This document shows positions 16,914 to 25,538 of a stretch of DNA of 47,900 nt, piece after piece. A model generated the notes under the pieces. The model ran no database searches. It worked only from the letters and a program-made list of their open reading frames with translations, and had not been told where the DNA came from. This stretch comes from Roseofilum halophilum BLCC-M91 (lineage in GTDB: Bacteria; Cyanobacteriota; Cyanobacteriia; Cyanobacteriales; Desertifilaceae). A program made the translations under genes and the position numbers. Location of the stretch: assembly GCF_030068445.1 (NCBI RefSeq), contig NZ_JAQPOK010000086.1, positions 1 through 47,900 of the forward strand, read 5' to 3'. Each line of letters starts with the position of its first letter. Within the stretch, counting starts at the first letter, position 1.

Positions 16914-16937
16914 AAATTAAAAATTAAAAGTTAAAAA
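16910..16937. repeat. Four tandem heptamers TTAAAAR at convergent gene ends
   Basis: The unit TTAAAAA (third copy TTAAAAG) is repeated four times without gaps. The first copy contains the stop codon of the MBL-fold gene (16911-16913). The last copy contains the stop codon of plsC on the other strand (16931-16933). This is a short tandem heptamer repeat of the kind common in cyanobacteria. Confidence 0.8.
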
Positions 16938-17653
16938 TGTATATCTGATAAGGCTTGGAAGAGGTCGGTGGTGAGCTGTTGGGCATCGGTTTTGAGGTGG
17001 CCGGATGCGTAAGGCGCAACCTCTAAGGGAGCGCCAATATTAATGGTAACGGAGCAGCCTTTTTGGGGGAAGGGTTGGTCGTAAGTGAGGTTGATGGGTA
17101 GGATTTTGATTGGGTTTTGGGGGGAGTTGGTTTGAGCTTGGAGAGCTAGACGGGCTAAACCGGGTTTGAGGGGATGTACTTGGTGATCGCGGTAAATATT
17201 GCCTTCAGGAAAAATCACTAAGGCTTCTCGATGGGCTAAGAGTTCTAATCCATGGCGTAGGGAGGAAATGGCCGGTTGTTGGGGATTAATGGCAAATCCG
17301 CCTAAGCGACGAATAAACCACCCTTGAATGCCGCGCATTTCATTAGCAGAGACCATAAACCGCAAATGTCGCCCGGTAATATCGTTGCCGAGAGCATAGG
17401 GAACCATCAAACAATCCCAGCGAGAGCGATGGGTAGGGGCAAGAATTACGGGTGAACCATCGGTGGGGAAATGCTCTCGTCCTTGGACTTCAATGGAGCG
17501 AAAATAGGAAGGTAAGAGCAGATGTCGAGCGAAGGGATAAACTAGGGGGGTTAACCAAGGAGAAATGGAGGATGCCGTTGGAGGGGTGGCGATCGCCTTT
17601 TCTTGTCCCTGTACGGGTAACTTGAATTCCCATTTCGATAATTGAGCTAACAT
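16931..17653 (-). CDS. plsC: 1-acyl-sn-glycerol-3-phosphate acyltransferase family protein
   Basis: PlsC-type enzymes add the second acyl chain in phosphatidic acid synthesis. The 240-residue protein contains the catalytic HX4D motif HRSRWD (H75, D80) and the FPEGNIYRD glycerol-phosphate-binding motif at about 148-156. Hydrophobic stretches around 33-50 are consistent with membrane association. The ATG complementary to 17651-17653 follows an AGAGGAG ribosome binding site. Cyanobacteria have several PlsC paralogs differing in acyl preference; which one this is cannot be decided. It converges on the MBL-fold gene, with only a heptamer repeat between them. Confidence 0.88.
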   Translation of the reverse strand: MLAQLSKWEFKLPVQGQEKAIATPPTASSISPWLTPLVYPFARHLLLPSYFRSIEVQGREHFPTDGSPVILAPTHRSRWDCLMVPYALGNDITGRHLRFMVSANEMRGIQGWFIRRLGGFAINPQQPAISSLRHGLELLAHREALVIFPEGNIYRDHQVHPLKPGLARLALQAQTNSPQNPIKILPINLTYDQPFPQKGCSVTINIGAPLEVAPYASGHLKTDAQQLTTDLFQALSDIHF

Positions 17654-17774
17654 CAGAACTGCTCCTCTAACAATGCTTCTTGATGTTTACTTTAATCAGC
17701 GTTTTCGGGAGGATTGGCACTGATGATGACAGTTTGTCTGTTGTCACTCTGGGGTAACGGGTGATTGTGGATTT

Positions 17775-18920
17775 CTAAGAGAGTAAATTTCCCAGAATTA
17801 GGCTAATGGGGTTGGCGAGAATGGAGCCAACTGTACCGCAAATAATGGCAGGGACGATCAGGGTTTCCCAGCGTTGAGCGACAGCCATGGCGACTCCTAG
17901 GGTGGCGCTGCCAATGCTAGAGTTGGAGGCAATGAGAATGTCGGCCCATTCAATGTTGAGGAGTTTGCCCGCAATCAGGATTATGGCGAGGTGAGCGAGG
18001 AGAATGATACCGGCGAATTGCAGCAGTAGGGGGTTGAGGGCTAGAAGTTCGGGGATGCTGGTGGTGGCTCCGAGGGTGGAGAAGAAGAGGAGGATCAGAA
18101 GTGCCCCAAATTCTTCGATTCCGGCCAGGCGATCGCTGGTGGTGGCAAAAACTTGAGTCAGAATAATCACAATAATGGTGGTGAAGAAGAGTTCACTACC
18201 GGGTAAGCGGATAGCAGCCGCGATCGCATAGCCCAATAGAGCAGAAATCCCACTAGCGGCGAGGGCGAGGGCTAAATCAAAGCGGGTGGGAGCGGTTTGT
18301 TTGAGGATGGTGGGGACGGGAGCGCTGCCAAAGCGAATCCCCCAATCTTCTTGATGGGGCGTAAAGAAGCTGCGAATGCCAGGAATAATGGAGATGACGA
18401 GCCAAAAGAGAATAAAGAGACTGGTGAGGAGGCGATCGATGACGTTGAGGGTTTCCAGGGAGATCGACCCTTGAAAGTCTAGGGCAGAGGCGATATCGGC
18501 CGCATTGAGGGAATTACCGATATATTGAGCGACAAAGATAGCGGCCAGTTTTCCCCCTTCTGCTCCCAAGGGAAGGAGGATGAAGCCAACAATTGCGCCT
18601 AAAATTGTGCCACCGATGCCACAGGCTAAGAGGAGGAGGGTGGCTTTAGCATGGGTGGGCAGTTCCCGTAAGTCTATCTGGGAGAGAATGAGGGGAATGG
18701 CGAGGGTGATGCCGTAGGTGGTAATAGCTGGATAGAGGGGGGCGCTGCTGGGAATGAGTCCCAGATGGCTACAGAGACTCGCGAGACAGAGAACCAGGAG
18801 GGCAGCTAGGGGGGGGGTTCCTCGGCGGGTTTGTTCTGTCCAATAGCCGAATGCACAGAGGGTGAGCAGGATAGCTCCTAGAATGAGATTGGCGTTGGGA
18901 ACAATGAAGGTATCAATCAT
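17775..18920 (-). CDS. DUF819 family integral membrane protein (putative transporter)
   Basis: This 381-residue protein is hydrophobic throughout, with roughly 10-11 transmembrane segments. It matches the DUF819 (YjcL-type) family: early LASLCSHLGLIPSS, then TTYGITLAIPLILSQIDLRE, YIGNSLNAADIASALD (near 140), and a C-terminal SNSSIGSATLGVAMAVAQ. DUF819 proteins resemble sodium-coupled or glutamate-type permeases but have no established substrate. It is the last gene of a three-gene minus-strand set and starts 12 bases after the DUF1611 stop codon. The context suggests transport of a substrate related to D-amino acids or muropeptides; this is inference. Confidence 0.85.
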   Translation of the reverse strand: MIDTFIVPNANLILGAILLTLCAFGYWTEQTRRGTPPLAALLVLCLASLCSHLGLIPSSAPLYPAITTYGITLAIPLILSQIDLRELPTHAKATLLLLACGIGGTILGAIVGFILLPLGAEGGKLAAIFVAQYIGNSLNAADIASALDFQGSISLETLNVIDRLLTSLFILFWLVISIIPGIRSFFTPHQEDWGIRFGSAPVPTILKQTAPTRFDLALALAASGISALLGYAIAAAIRLPGSELFFTTIIVIILTQVFATTSDRLAGIEEFGALLILLFFSTLGATTSIPELLALNPLLLQFAGIILLAHLAIILIAGKLLNIEWADILIASNSSIGSATLGVAMAVAQRWETLIVPAIICGTVGSILANPISLILGNLLS

Positions 18921-18932
18921 CCAGAGGTTGGG

Positions 18933-19985
18933 TTAGAGAACGGCATCTAGGAGGCGATTGGCATTATAGCGGATGGGGTCGGTGCAGGGAAGTCCGGTGA
19001 GGTTTTGGATCTCGGCGATCGCGCGATCGGCTTCTTCTTTACTAAATTTATGGGTATTGAGGGCGATCGCCTTCACCCGTACCGGTTCAGTAGCACCTGC
19101 GACACTCGCCACCTGCTCGTAAAGCTCAATCACCTCCGGAAGCGGCGGAATAGCCACTTGAGGAACATGACGGATATGGGTTTGTCCCCAACGATGTACC
19201 AAAATTAAAGCCGTGGGTTGAGAGCCACGAATCAACGGTAAAGTAGCCGTAGAACCCGGATGCAGCAGCGAGCCTTGACCTTCAATATGAACAATATCAG
19301 CCTCCGCGCCATAGGTTAACACCTGCTGTTCTATGGCTCCCGCCGCAAAATCCACCCGTACCGCATCCAGGGGAACTCCTTTACCGGAAATCATAATTCC
19401 CGCTTGTCCCGTGCCGATAAAATGGGATTTCAAGCCCCGTTGTTGGGACGCTCGATGCAATTCTAAGCTGGTGGACATCTTACCAATGGACATATCTGTA
19501 CCCACCGTCAGCACCCGGATATTGGTTAACTCTCGCGCTTTAGCACTGCCAATGGTTAAATGTTTCGGTTCTTGGCGAATATCCCAAATCATTTGCCCCG
19601 GTTTCAGAAACGATTGAAATTGCGGCGCAAGGGGGGTATGGAGTCCGTTAACGACAGAAAGTCCGGCTTCAACTGCTTGCTGAATGTCGTTCACCCAAGG
19701 TTCCGGTAGAGCGCCACCGGATGGAGCGATACCGATCGCTAATACTTCTGGCTGATAGGTTAAGGCTTCGCTTATGTTGGCCACAATGGGGAGATTACGA
19801 CTTATTCCCGTTAATTGTTGTAGGGATAATCCCCCACTCTCTTCATCGATTAAAACCACAATCTCCGCCTCACTGTAGCGAATTAGGGACAGTCCCGTTT
19901 TTCCAGTCCCTCCCTGAAGTCCCCCATGGAGCAAAATCGCCACCCGACGGTTACGAGTCAGTAAAGGGGAAAAATCAACCGTCAT
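18933..19985 (-). CDS. DUF1611 protein, DgcN-like (putative D-glutamate N-acetyltransferase)
   Basis: This 350-residue protein of the DUF1611 family has an N-terminal Rossmann-like part with LLHGGLQGGTGKTGLSLIR (18-36) and ESGG (49-52). A C-terminal P-loop-like domain carries GTDMSIGKMST (162-172) followed by GTGQAGIMISGKG. DUF1611 includes DgcN, reported as a D-glutamate N-acetyltransferase that acts with the racemase DgcA, an enolase-superfamily protein, in D-glutamate catabolism. The upstream neighbour here is an enolase-superfamily epimerase that overlaps this gene by 11 bases, which supports coupled translation and a shared pathway. The reaction is assigned by family and neighbour only. 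Confidence 0.82.
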   Translation of the reverse strand: MTVDFSPLLTRNRRVAILLHGGLQGGTGKTGLSLIRYSEAEIVVLIDEESGGLSLQQLTGISRNLPIVANISEALTYQPEVLAIGIAPSGGALPEPWVNDIQQAVEAGLSVVNGLHTPLAPQFQSFLKPGQMIWDIRQEPKHLTIGSAKARELTNIRVLTVGTDMSIGKMSTSLELHRASQQRGLKSHFIGTGQAGIMISGKGVPLDAVRVDFAAGAIEQQVLTYGAEADIVHIEGQGSLLHPGSTATLPLIRGSQPTALILVHRWGQTHIRHVPQVAIPPLPEVIELYEQVASVAGATEPVRVKAIALNTHKFSKEEADRAIAEIQNLTGLPCTDPIRYNANRLLDAVL

Positions 19986-21030
19986 GTCGCGTTACTCCTA
20001 AACCAGGTTGAGTATTGAGCATCAGCCGAGAGTTTTCTAGGGTAGCTCCCCTAAAGGGATCATCGATCAAGTTGAGATGGCTATCTAAGTCCAGATAATC
20101 CACCAGGGGGGCTAAATGAGCGGCCGCTGTATTGGCTAGACTGCTATCTGAGTAACACCCTAACATCACTTGTAAACCACAAGCGCGGGCCGTGTGGATC
20201 ATGGCCATGGCTTCACTAAGTCCCCCAGCTTTCATCAGTTTGATGTTAATGCCGTGGATGGAATTGGCCAAGGGAGGAATATCGGCGCGGGTGTAACAGC
20301 TTTCGTCTACGAAGATGGGTAGGGGCGATTTTTCGTAGAGTTGAGCTAAATCTTTTTCTTCCCCAGGAGCTAGGGGTTGCTCAATGTACTCAATCCCCCA
20401 TTCTTTGAGGGTCTGAGCCATGGTAATCGCTTGGTTTAAGTTCCATCCCCCATTCGCGTCCACATAGACCTTACAGCCTTCAGGAGCTACCTGTAGAAGG
20501 GCATTGACCATGGCGCGATCGGCTTCTATGCCTTCTGGACTCCCCAGTTTGACCTTGAGATAGCGAACCGGGGTCAGATCTAGCCAATGACGGAGCCGTT
20601 CTTGAGCTGCTTCTGGGGTACTAATGCCGATGGTAACAGAGGTTGGCGGAGTTTGCTGGCGATCGAATCCCCACAGTTGCCATAAAGGAAGACTAACCGA
20701 TTTTCCCAGCCAATCATAAAGCGCCATATCTAGTGCCGCTTGAGCCGCAGAAGGTAGAGAAATCCCGGATTTAGCGAGAGTTGCTTGGATATTTTGCCGC
20801 TCTAGGGGACTGAAGGGTTGGAGAATCGGTACAATTTGCTCTAAAGCTGCTACAATCTCTCCAGTTGTCTGGCTTTTGCCTCCCGTGGAGAAGGGAGTGG
20901 CTTCTCCCCATCCCGTGATTCCATCGTGTTCCACCCTCACCCAGATATTAGTATTGTGGGTATTGCTGCCCCTGCTAATCTTCAGGGCAAAGCGCTTGTG
21001 GACAGTAAAAGGGGTAATCTGGATCTGCAT
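19975..21030 (-). CDS. Enolase-superfamily epimerase (L-Ala-D/L-Glu epimerase or DgcA-like)
   Basis: This 351-residue protein belongs to the muconate-lactonising/dipeptide-epimerase subgroup. Visible catalytic residues are the KVK pair K159/K161, metal ligands D191 (VDANGG), E217 (YIEQPL) and D242 (VFVDES-like), and K264 (INIKLMKAGG). A C-terminal DLD (YLDLDSH) is typical of dipeptide epimerases, where it binds the substrate amino group. Candidate reactions are epimerisation of L-Ala-D-Glu from murein turnover or racemisation of N-acetyl-D-glutamate (DgcA). The ATG complementary to 21028-21030 is chosen over an in-frame GTG four codons upstream. First gene of a trio with DUF1611 and DUF819. 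Confidence 0.88.
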   Translation of the reverse strand: MQIQITPFTVHKRFALKISRGSNTHNTNIWVRVEHDGITGWGEATPFSTGGKSQTTGEIVAALEQIVPILQPFSPLERQNIQATLAKSGISLPSAAQAALDMALYDWLGKSVSLPLWQLWGFDRQQTPPTSVTIGISTPEAAQERLRHWLDLTPVRYLKVKLGSPEGIEADRAMVNALLQVAPEGCKVYVDANGGWNLNQAITMAQTLKEWGIEYIEQPLAPGEEKDLAQLYEKSPLPIFVDESCYTRADIPPLANSIHGINIKLMKAGGLSEAMAMIHTARACGLQVMLGCYSDSSLANTAAAHLAPLVDYLDLDSHLNLIDDPFRGATLENSRLMLNTQPGLGVTRHDG

Positions 21031-21205
21031 CAGTGGGTACACTCAAGTTTTTTTGAGATTAGTCTGGAAACGGAGATTCGACCACTGTATACAGAGGAGA
21101 CAGGATAAGGCAGTTGGGAAATTTTTACCAAGTTGTGCTACTGTCTACGGTGGATTACTGTTTTATCTTCCAAGGTTGATTTTTTCTAGAGCCATAGGCG
21201 ATCGT

Positions 21206-22036
21206 ATGAGTTATTCCAGTCAAACGGAAATTGTAATAGAAGCCGGAAGAACAGAGCGGGAATATTGGAAAGACCTGTGGCGCTACCGCGAGTTGTTCTA
21301 CTTCTTGGCATGGCGAGATATATTGGTTCGGTACAAGCAAACGGCGATCGGGGTTTCTTGGGCTTTAATTCGACCCTTCTTAACCATGGTTGTGTTTACC
21401 ATCGTCTTTGGTAAATTAGCCGGACTCCCTTCAGACGGAGCGCCTTACCCCATCCTCGTCTTTTCAGCCATGCTCCCCTGGCAATTCTTCGCCAGCGCCT
21501 TGTCTGAATGTAGCAATAGCCTCATTGGAAACGCCAATTTAATCTCCAAAATATATTTCCCTCGCCTTATTGTTCCTACCAGTGCAGTTATTGTCAGCTT
21601 TGTAGATTTTATGATTTCTGGAATAATTTTGCTGGGACTAATGGCTTGGTACAATTTCATTCCCACCTGGAAAATATTATTATTACCACTGTTTATATTG
21701 ATTGCCTTCGCTGCGGCTATGGGGGCAGGCTTATGGTTAGCTTCTTTGAACGTTCAGTATAGAGATTTTCGCTATGTAGTTCCTTTTCTTGTCCAATTCG
21801 GGTTATATATTTCTCCTGTAGGTTTTAGTAGTAGCGTTGTACCCGATCAATGGCGTTTAATCTATTCATTAAATCCAATGGTGGGAGTTATTGATGGGTT
21901 TCGCTGGGCTATTTTAGGCAATGCCCAACTTTATCTCCCTGGTTTCGTCGTGTCCGTGATTCTAGTGGGATACCTTTGTATCGGCGGTGTCTGGTATTTC
22001 CGCAAAATGGAACGTACTTTTGCTGATGTTATTTAA
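21206..22036 (+). CDS. wzm: ABC-2 type polysaccharide export permease (Wzm-like)
   Basis: This 276-residue membrane protein has the N-terminal WRDILVRYKQTAIGVSWALI signature of Wzm/TagG permeases, followed by about six transmembrane helices and a C-terminal FRKMERTFADVI. Wzm forms the channel that moves undecaprenyl-linked polysaccharide across the inner membrane. The start is ATG 21206, where family similarity begins. The frame stays open upstream into the divergent epimerase gene, but that part reads as unrelated sequence. The ATPase partner starts 21 bases after the stop codon, so the two are an operon pair that opens the polysaccharide island. Confidence 0.92.
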   Translation: MSYSSQTEIVIEAGRTEREYWKDLWRYRELFYFLAWRDILVRYKQTAIGVSWALIRPFLTMVVFTIVFGKLAGLPSDGAPYPILVFSAMLPWQFFASALSECSNSLIGNANLISKIYFPRLIVPTSAVIVSFVDFMISGIILLGLMAWYNFIPTWKILLLPLFILIAFAAAMGAGLWLASLNVQYRDFRYVVPFLVQFGLYISPVGFSSSVVPDQWRLIYSLNPMVGVIDGFRWAILGNAQLYLPGFVVSVILVGYLCIGGVWYFRKMERTFADVI

Positions 22037-22057
22037 TGAGGGAGAGGAGTTTGAATC

Positions 22058-23362
22058 GTGTCTGAACCCATAATCCGAGTTGAGAACTTAGGTAAGAAAT
22101 ATTTAATCCGCCATCAGCAACAAGAACCCTATACTGCTCTTAGAGACGTGATTACCAATGGGGTGAAATCCTTGGGACGTATTCTAGTGAATGGAACAGG
22201 GGAAAAGCTGGAAAACCCCTCACGGGAAGAGTTCTGGGCTTTGAAAGATGTGTCATTTGAGATTAATAGAGGCGATCGCGTTGGTATAATCGGTCGCAAT
22301 GGTGCAGGAAAATCTACTTTACTAAAGATTTTGAGCCGTATCACTGAACCCACAACAGGGAGAATTAATATTAAGGGGAGAGTGGCTAGTTTATTGGAAG
22401 TTGGCACTGGATTTCATCCAGAGCTGACAGGGCGAGAGAACATCTACCTCAATGGCGCTATTTTAGGGATGGGTAAGGTAGAAATTAAGAAAAATTTTGA
22501 TGAAATCGTAGCGTTTGCAGAAGTAGAGAAGTTTTTAGATACACCTGTAAAAAGATATTCATCTGGGATGTATGTTAGGTTAGCATTCGCAGTAGCGGCT
22601 CATTTGGAACCTGAAATATTGCTAGTTGATGAAGTTTTATCTGTTGGAGATCTAGCTTTTCAGGAAAAGTGTTTAGGGAAAATGGAAGATGTGACTTCTA
22701 GCGGAAAAACAGTTGTTTTTATCAGTCATAATATGGAAAGTATTAAGCGCTTATGCTCTGTTGGGGTATACCTTAATTCAGGACTGATTAATAAAATAGG
22801 AGATATAGAGAGTGTCAGTCGTCTATACATCAATGACAACGAAGTCAATGACATGAAAAATAATGACAGCTCTATTATTACAATAGCTAATAATAATGTT
22901 ATAGATAATGATTATTTTTTCGTGATTAGTGTTGAAATCTTAGAGTTAGATGGAAATCCAAAAGAAAAAGTTTTTACTTGGGATAAAGTTATATTCAGAA
23001 TCAAATTTCACTCTCCAGTCAATTTGAATAATGGCTCTGTTATTTTTCAATTGTCTACTCTAGCAGGAACAGTCATTAGTTTATGTTCAACTCAACCCGA
23101 TCAATCCAAAATAGTTAACTTTAAAAAAGGCATCAATCAAGTTGATTGTGTTTTTGAAAAGTTGCTGTTGAGTTCCGGAAAGTATGTAATAGGTGTAGGA
23201 CTAGCTATCCCTAATGCAGAGTGGCTGTTTAGAAAATTCGATGCTGGAGTTTTATATGTTTATCCTAAAGATGTTTTCCAATCAGGTCTTGCCCCTGAGA
23301 GTTCTCGCTACCTTATTCCTCAAGAATGTAGTTGGCGAGTTGACAACTACATAAGTTCATGA
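22058..23362 (+). CDS. wzt: ABC transporter ATPase with C-terminal cargo domain (Wzt-like)
   Basis: This 434-residue ATPase powers polysaccharide export with the Wzm protein. Walker A GRNGAGKST is at 79-87, the signature YSSGM at 167-171 and Walker B LLVDE at 188-192. The SHNMESI switch follows. After residue 250 comes a roughly 170-residue beta-rich Wzt C-terminal domain, which in O9a-type systems recognises the modified non-reducing end of the glycan. The start codon is GTG at 22058, supported by GAGAGGAG about seven bases upstream. The base composition becomes AT-rich in the C-terminal domain. The methyltransferases nearby may make the mark it reads. Confidence 0.93.
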   Translation: MSEPIIRVENLGKKYLIRHQQQEPYTALRDVITNGVKSLGRILVNGTGEKLENPSREEFWALKDVSFEINRGDRVGIIGRNGAGKSTLLKILSRITEPTTGRINIKGRVASLLEVGTGFHPELTGRENIYLNGAILGMGKVEIKKNFDEIVAFAEVEKFLDTPVKRYSSGMYVRLAFAVAAHLEPEILLVDEVLSVGDLAFQEKCLGKMEDVTSSGKTVVFISHNMESIKRLCSVGVYLNSGLINKIGDIESVSRLYINDNEVNDMKNNDSSIITIANNNVIDNDYFFVISVEILELDGNPKEKVFTWDKVIFRIKFHSPVNLNNGSVIFQLSTLAGTVISLCSTQPDQSKIVNFKKGINQVDCVFEKLLLSSGKYVIGVGLAIPNAEWLFRKFDAGVLYVYPKDVFQSGLAPESSRYLIPQECSWRVDNYISS

Positions 23363-23394
23363 TGGTTCAAAGTAAGTTATCTAGGTTTATAACT

Positions 23395-23434
23395 ACAAAG
23401 TCATAAATATTTTAACAAAGTCATAAATATTTTA
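23395..23434. repeat. Tandem duplication of a 20-bp unit
   Basis: The unit ACAAAGTCATAAATATTTTA occurs twice back to back (23395-23414 and 23415-23434) in the gap between wzt and the methyltransferase gene. It looks like a recent slippage duplication. Confidence 0.85.
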
Positions 23435-23455
23435 ACCACACAGGAGAATACAATA

Positions 23456-24127
23456 ATGAGAAAAGTAGATTGGACTAAAGCTTATCAATATCTTCAGTTT
23501 AGAATAATGAATAGTGCTTTAATGTTAGCAACTATAAAAACTTATTCTCGAATAAAGCGGACATTTTTTAAACCCGAATTTCCTAAAGATGCCCATGAGA
23601 TAAATCTACACTTAGGTTGTGGTTGCATAAACCATCCGAAATTTATAAATATTGATATTATCCCCCTTCCACATATACATTATGTGCAACAGATAGATGA
23701 TCTTTCAATTTTCAAAGACAGCAGTGTTGACTTAATCTATGCATCCCATTGTCTTGAGCATTTTTCTCATCTTAAAGTTTATGATGTGCTACAAGAGTGG
23801 TTTCGAGTTCTTAAAAAAAATGGAATCTTAAGACTTTCAGTTCCAGACTTTGATTGTTTATTAAAAATATACCATGATAATGATTGTGATGTTCAATATA
23901 TTCTTGGCCCACTCATGGGAGCTCAGGATTATGAATACAATTTTCATTACACAGTGTTTAATGAAAAGAGCTTAAAAGATTTGCTTCTCGAAACTGGATT
24001 TAAAACAGTAGATTGTTGGAAGCCAGGATCTTGTGAACTTACAACATTTAATGATTGTTCAGATTTTCATTTACTTGTTAAAGACACTTACTATTCTGTT
24101 AGTCTTAATCTTGAAGCTAGGAAATAA
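23456..24127 (+). CDS. Class I SAM-dependent methyltransferase
   Basis: This 223-residue protein has the SAM-binding motif INLHLGCGCINHPKFINID at about 48-66, SVDLIYASHCLEHF near 95 and a C-terminal beta-strand region LRLSVPDF. This arrangement is typical of methyltransferase_11-type proteins found in polysaccharide clusters. AGGAG at about 23441-23445 supports the ATG at 23456. It follows wzt, so a plausible role is methylating the growing glycan or its terminal sugar. The substrate is unknown. Directly after its TAA the same frame continues open with a glycosyltransferase remnant. Confidence 0.85.
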   Translation: MRKVDWTKAYQYLQFRIMNSALMLATIKTYSRIKRTFFKPEFPKDAHEINLHLGCGCINHPKFINIDIIPLPHIHYVQQIDDLSIFKDSSVDLIYASHCLEHFSHLKVYDVLQEWFRVLKKNGILRLSVPDFDCLLKIYHDNDCDVQYILGPLMGAQDYEYNFHYTVFNEKSLKDLLLETGFKTVDCWKPGSCELTTFNDCSDFHLLVKDTYYSVSLNLEARK

Positions 24128-24451
24128 ATAATTTGGAAAATTTTCTATGGTTATGTTTACCATAGTCTTTCATTATATGAAGGTTTTGGCATTCCACCTC
24201 TAGAAGCCATGTCCTGTGGAACCCCCGTCATAGCCTCAAACTGCTCTAGCATTCCTGAAGTGGTTGGGGATGCAGGATTACTTTTTAATCCTAGAGAGAT
24301 TAGGGAGTTAGCCGATCTGCTAATCCTGTTACTTGAGAGTCCCGGAGAACGCGATCGTCTGATTGAAAAAGGCTACCAGAGGACAAAACGCTTTAGTTGG
24401 GATCGGACAGCAGCAGAGACAATGAATGTTTATCGTTCAGTTAGTCAGTAG
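24128..24451 (+). pseudogene. C-terminal remnant of a GT4 glycosyltransferase
   Basis: Starting immediately after the TAA of the methyltransferase, and in the same frame, the sequence reads through FYGYVYHSLSLYEGFGIPPL, then EAMSCGTPVIASNCSSIPEV and GDAGLLFNP, ending RSVSQ. This is the nucleotide-sugar-binding end of a GT4 enzyme (EGFG-x5-E motif present), while the first 250-300 residues are missing. An ATG at 24209 could start an 80-residue peptide, but it would begin in the middle of the donor-binding motif. It is most likely a fragment left by a deletion or recombination that joined the methyltransferase to the GT tail. Confidence 0.8.
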
Positions 24452-24460
24452 ACCCAACTA

Positions 24461-25447
24461 TTATTCACCAGAAGTTAGCATTCTATTTGCACTATCAACA
24501 AGGTTCTGTAAATAGCCATTAGCAATAGGTTCAGAATATTCATCATAAAGTTTTTTGATATTGACTAACGCTTGTTCTTTGATTTTATCCTTATTAAATA
24601 AAGCCATACCACCAATATCTAATTCCCTGACAAATGAACAAGAATACAACCCCACCTTATATCCCGCCAGCCAAGCTCGAATTCCTGCTTCATCATCATC
24701 AAATTGAAAGGGGGCGTAATTTTGATTAATACCACCAATCTCTAAAAACTCTTTCCTTCTCAAAAACGTGGGGGCCCTATTAACGGCCATCGTAAACATA
24801 AAGGGTAAATTGGATGTCGGTTCTCGATAACAAGGAGTATTATAAACCTGAACTTTGTGCAATCCAGGACATTGGACAATATTCCCAACTCGTTCGTATT
24901 CTTGTGGTTGACTTGAGGTTACCGGATCGGGTATCATAATGTCTAAACCATCTCGACCACCAAGCATGATTAAATCTGGAAAAATAGTAAACAAAGTCAA
25001 GGCTTGTTCAATCCATTTATTGTTTGGAGGAGGTAAATCATCGTCCTGTAATAAACAAACAAACTCTCCTTTAGCCATTCTCATCGCGCGATCGTAAGTT
25101 ATAACTTCAAATAAATCATTACACCGAAGCAAGAAATCATTAGGCCGATTTAGATGAGACACCCAATCTTCATAAGAACCATCAATGGAACCATCATCAA
25201 TAATAATAATTTCTTCTGCTCCACTTTTTCTCAGGCGATCGATAAGGTTTTTAATGTTATTTCTTTTATTAAAAAATTGTACAATGATAGACACTTTAGG
25301 CTCGTTGTTATAAACCAAATTAGATACAGTATCTCTTGATGCCTGGATTTTCTGTTGTAAAATTTGATTTCCTTTGCTCCTAGAACGTTGCGACCAGTTC
25401 CTTAGTAGTTCAAGATACTTGCCTGAGATTCTATTGATTAAATTCAT
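24461..25447 (-). CDS. Family 2 glycosyltransferase
   Basis: This 328-residue GT-A fold protein has VSIIVQFFNKRNNIKNLIDR (near 50), EIIIIDDGSIDGS and the DXD-like FVCLLQDDDLPPP (near 130) expected of GT2 enzymes. A later segment, PFQFDDDEAGIRAWLAGYKV, fits the acceptor and catalytic-base region. It is the only glycosyltransferase of the first half of the island on the minus strand. It converges on the GT4 remnant and is divergent from the FkbM gene, with a 91-base shared upstream region. Sugar and acceptor are unknown. Confidence 0.85.
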   Translation of the reverse strand: MNLINRISGKYLELLRNWSQRSRSKGNQILQQKIQASRDTVSNLVYNNEPKVSIIVQFFNKRNNIKNLIDRLRKSGAEEIIIIDDGSIDGSYEDWVSHLNRPNDFLLRCNDLFEVITYDRAMRMAKGEFVCLLQDDDLPPPNNKWIEQALTLFTIFPDLIMLGGRDGLDIMIPDPVTSSQPQEYERVGNIVQCPGLHKVQVYNTPCYREPTSNLPFMFTMAVNRAPTFLRRKEFLEIGGINQNYAPFQFDDDEAGIRAWLAGYKVGLYSCSFVRELDIGGMALFNKDKIKEQALVNIKKLYDEYSEPIANGYLQNLVDSANRMLTSGE

Positions 25448-25538
25448 CTTCGCCTTTGTAGTTACTAGAGTGAAATATCTAAAATAATATCATAAACAAG
25501 CGCCATAGTTGAAAAGATTTAAGTAAAATAAAGATCCT

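Noticed and set aside
20876-21205. The Wzm frame stays open for about 110 codons upstream of ATG 21206.
   Set aside because: The upstream part overlaps the divergent epimerase gene, shows no Wzm-like sequence, and the family similarity begins at the ATG at 21206.
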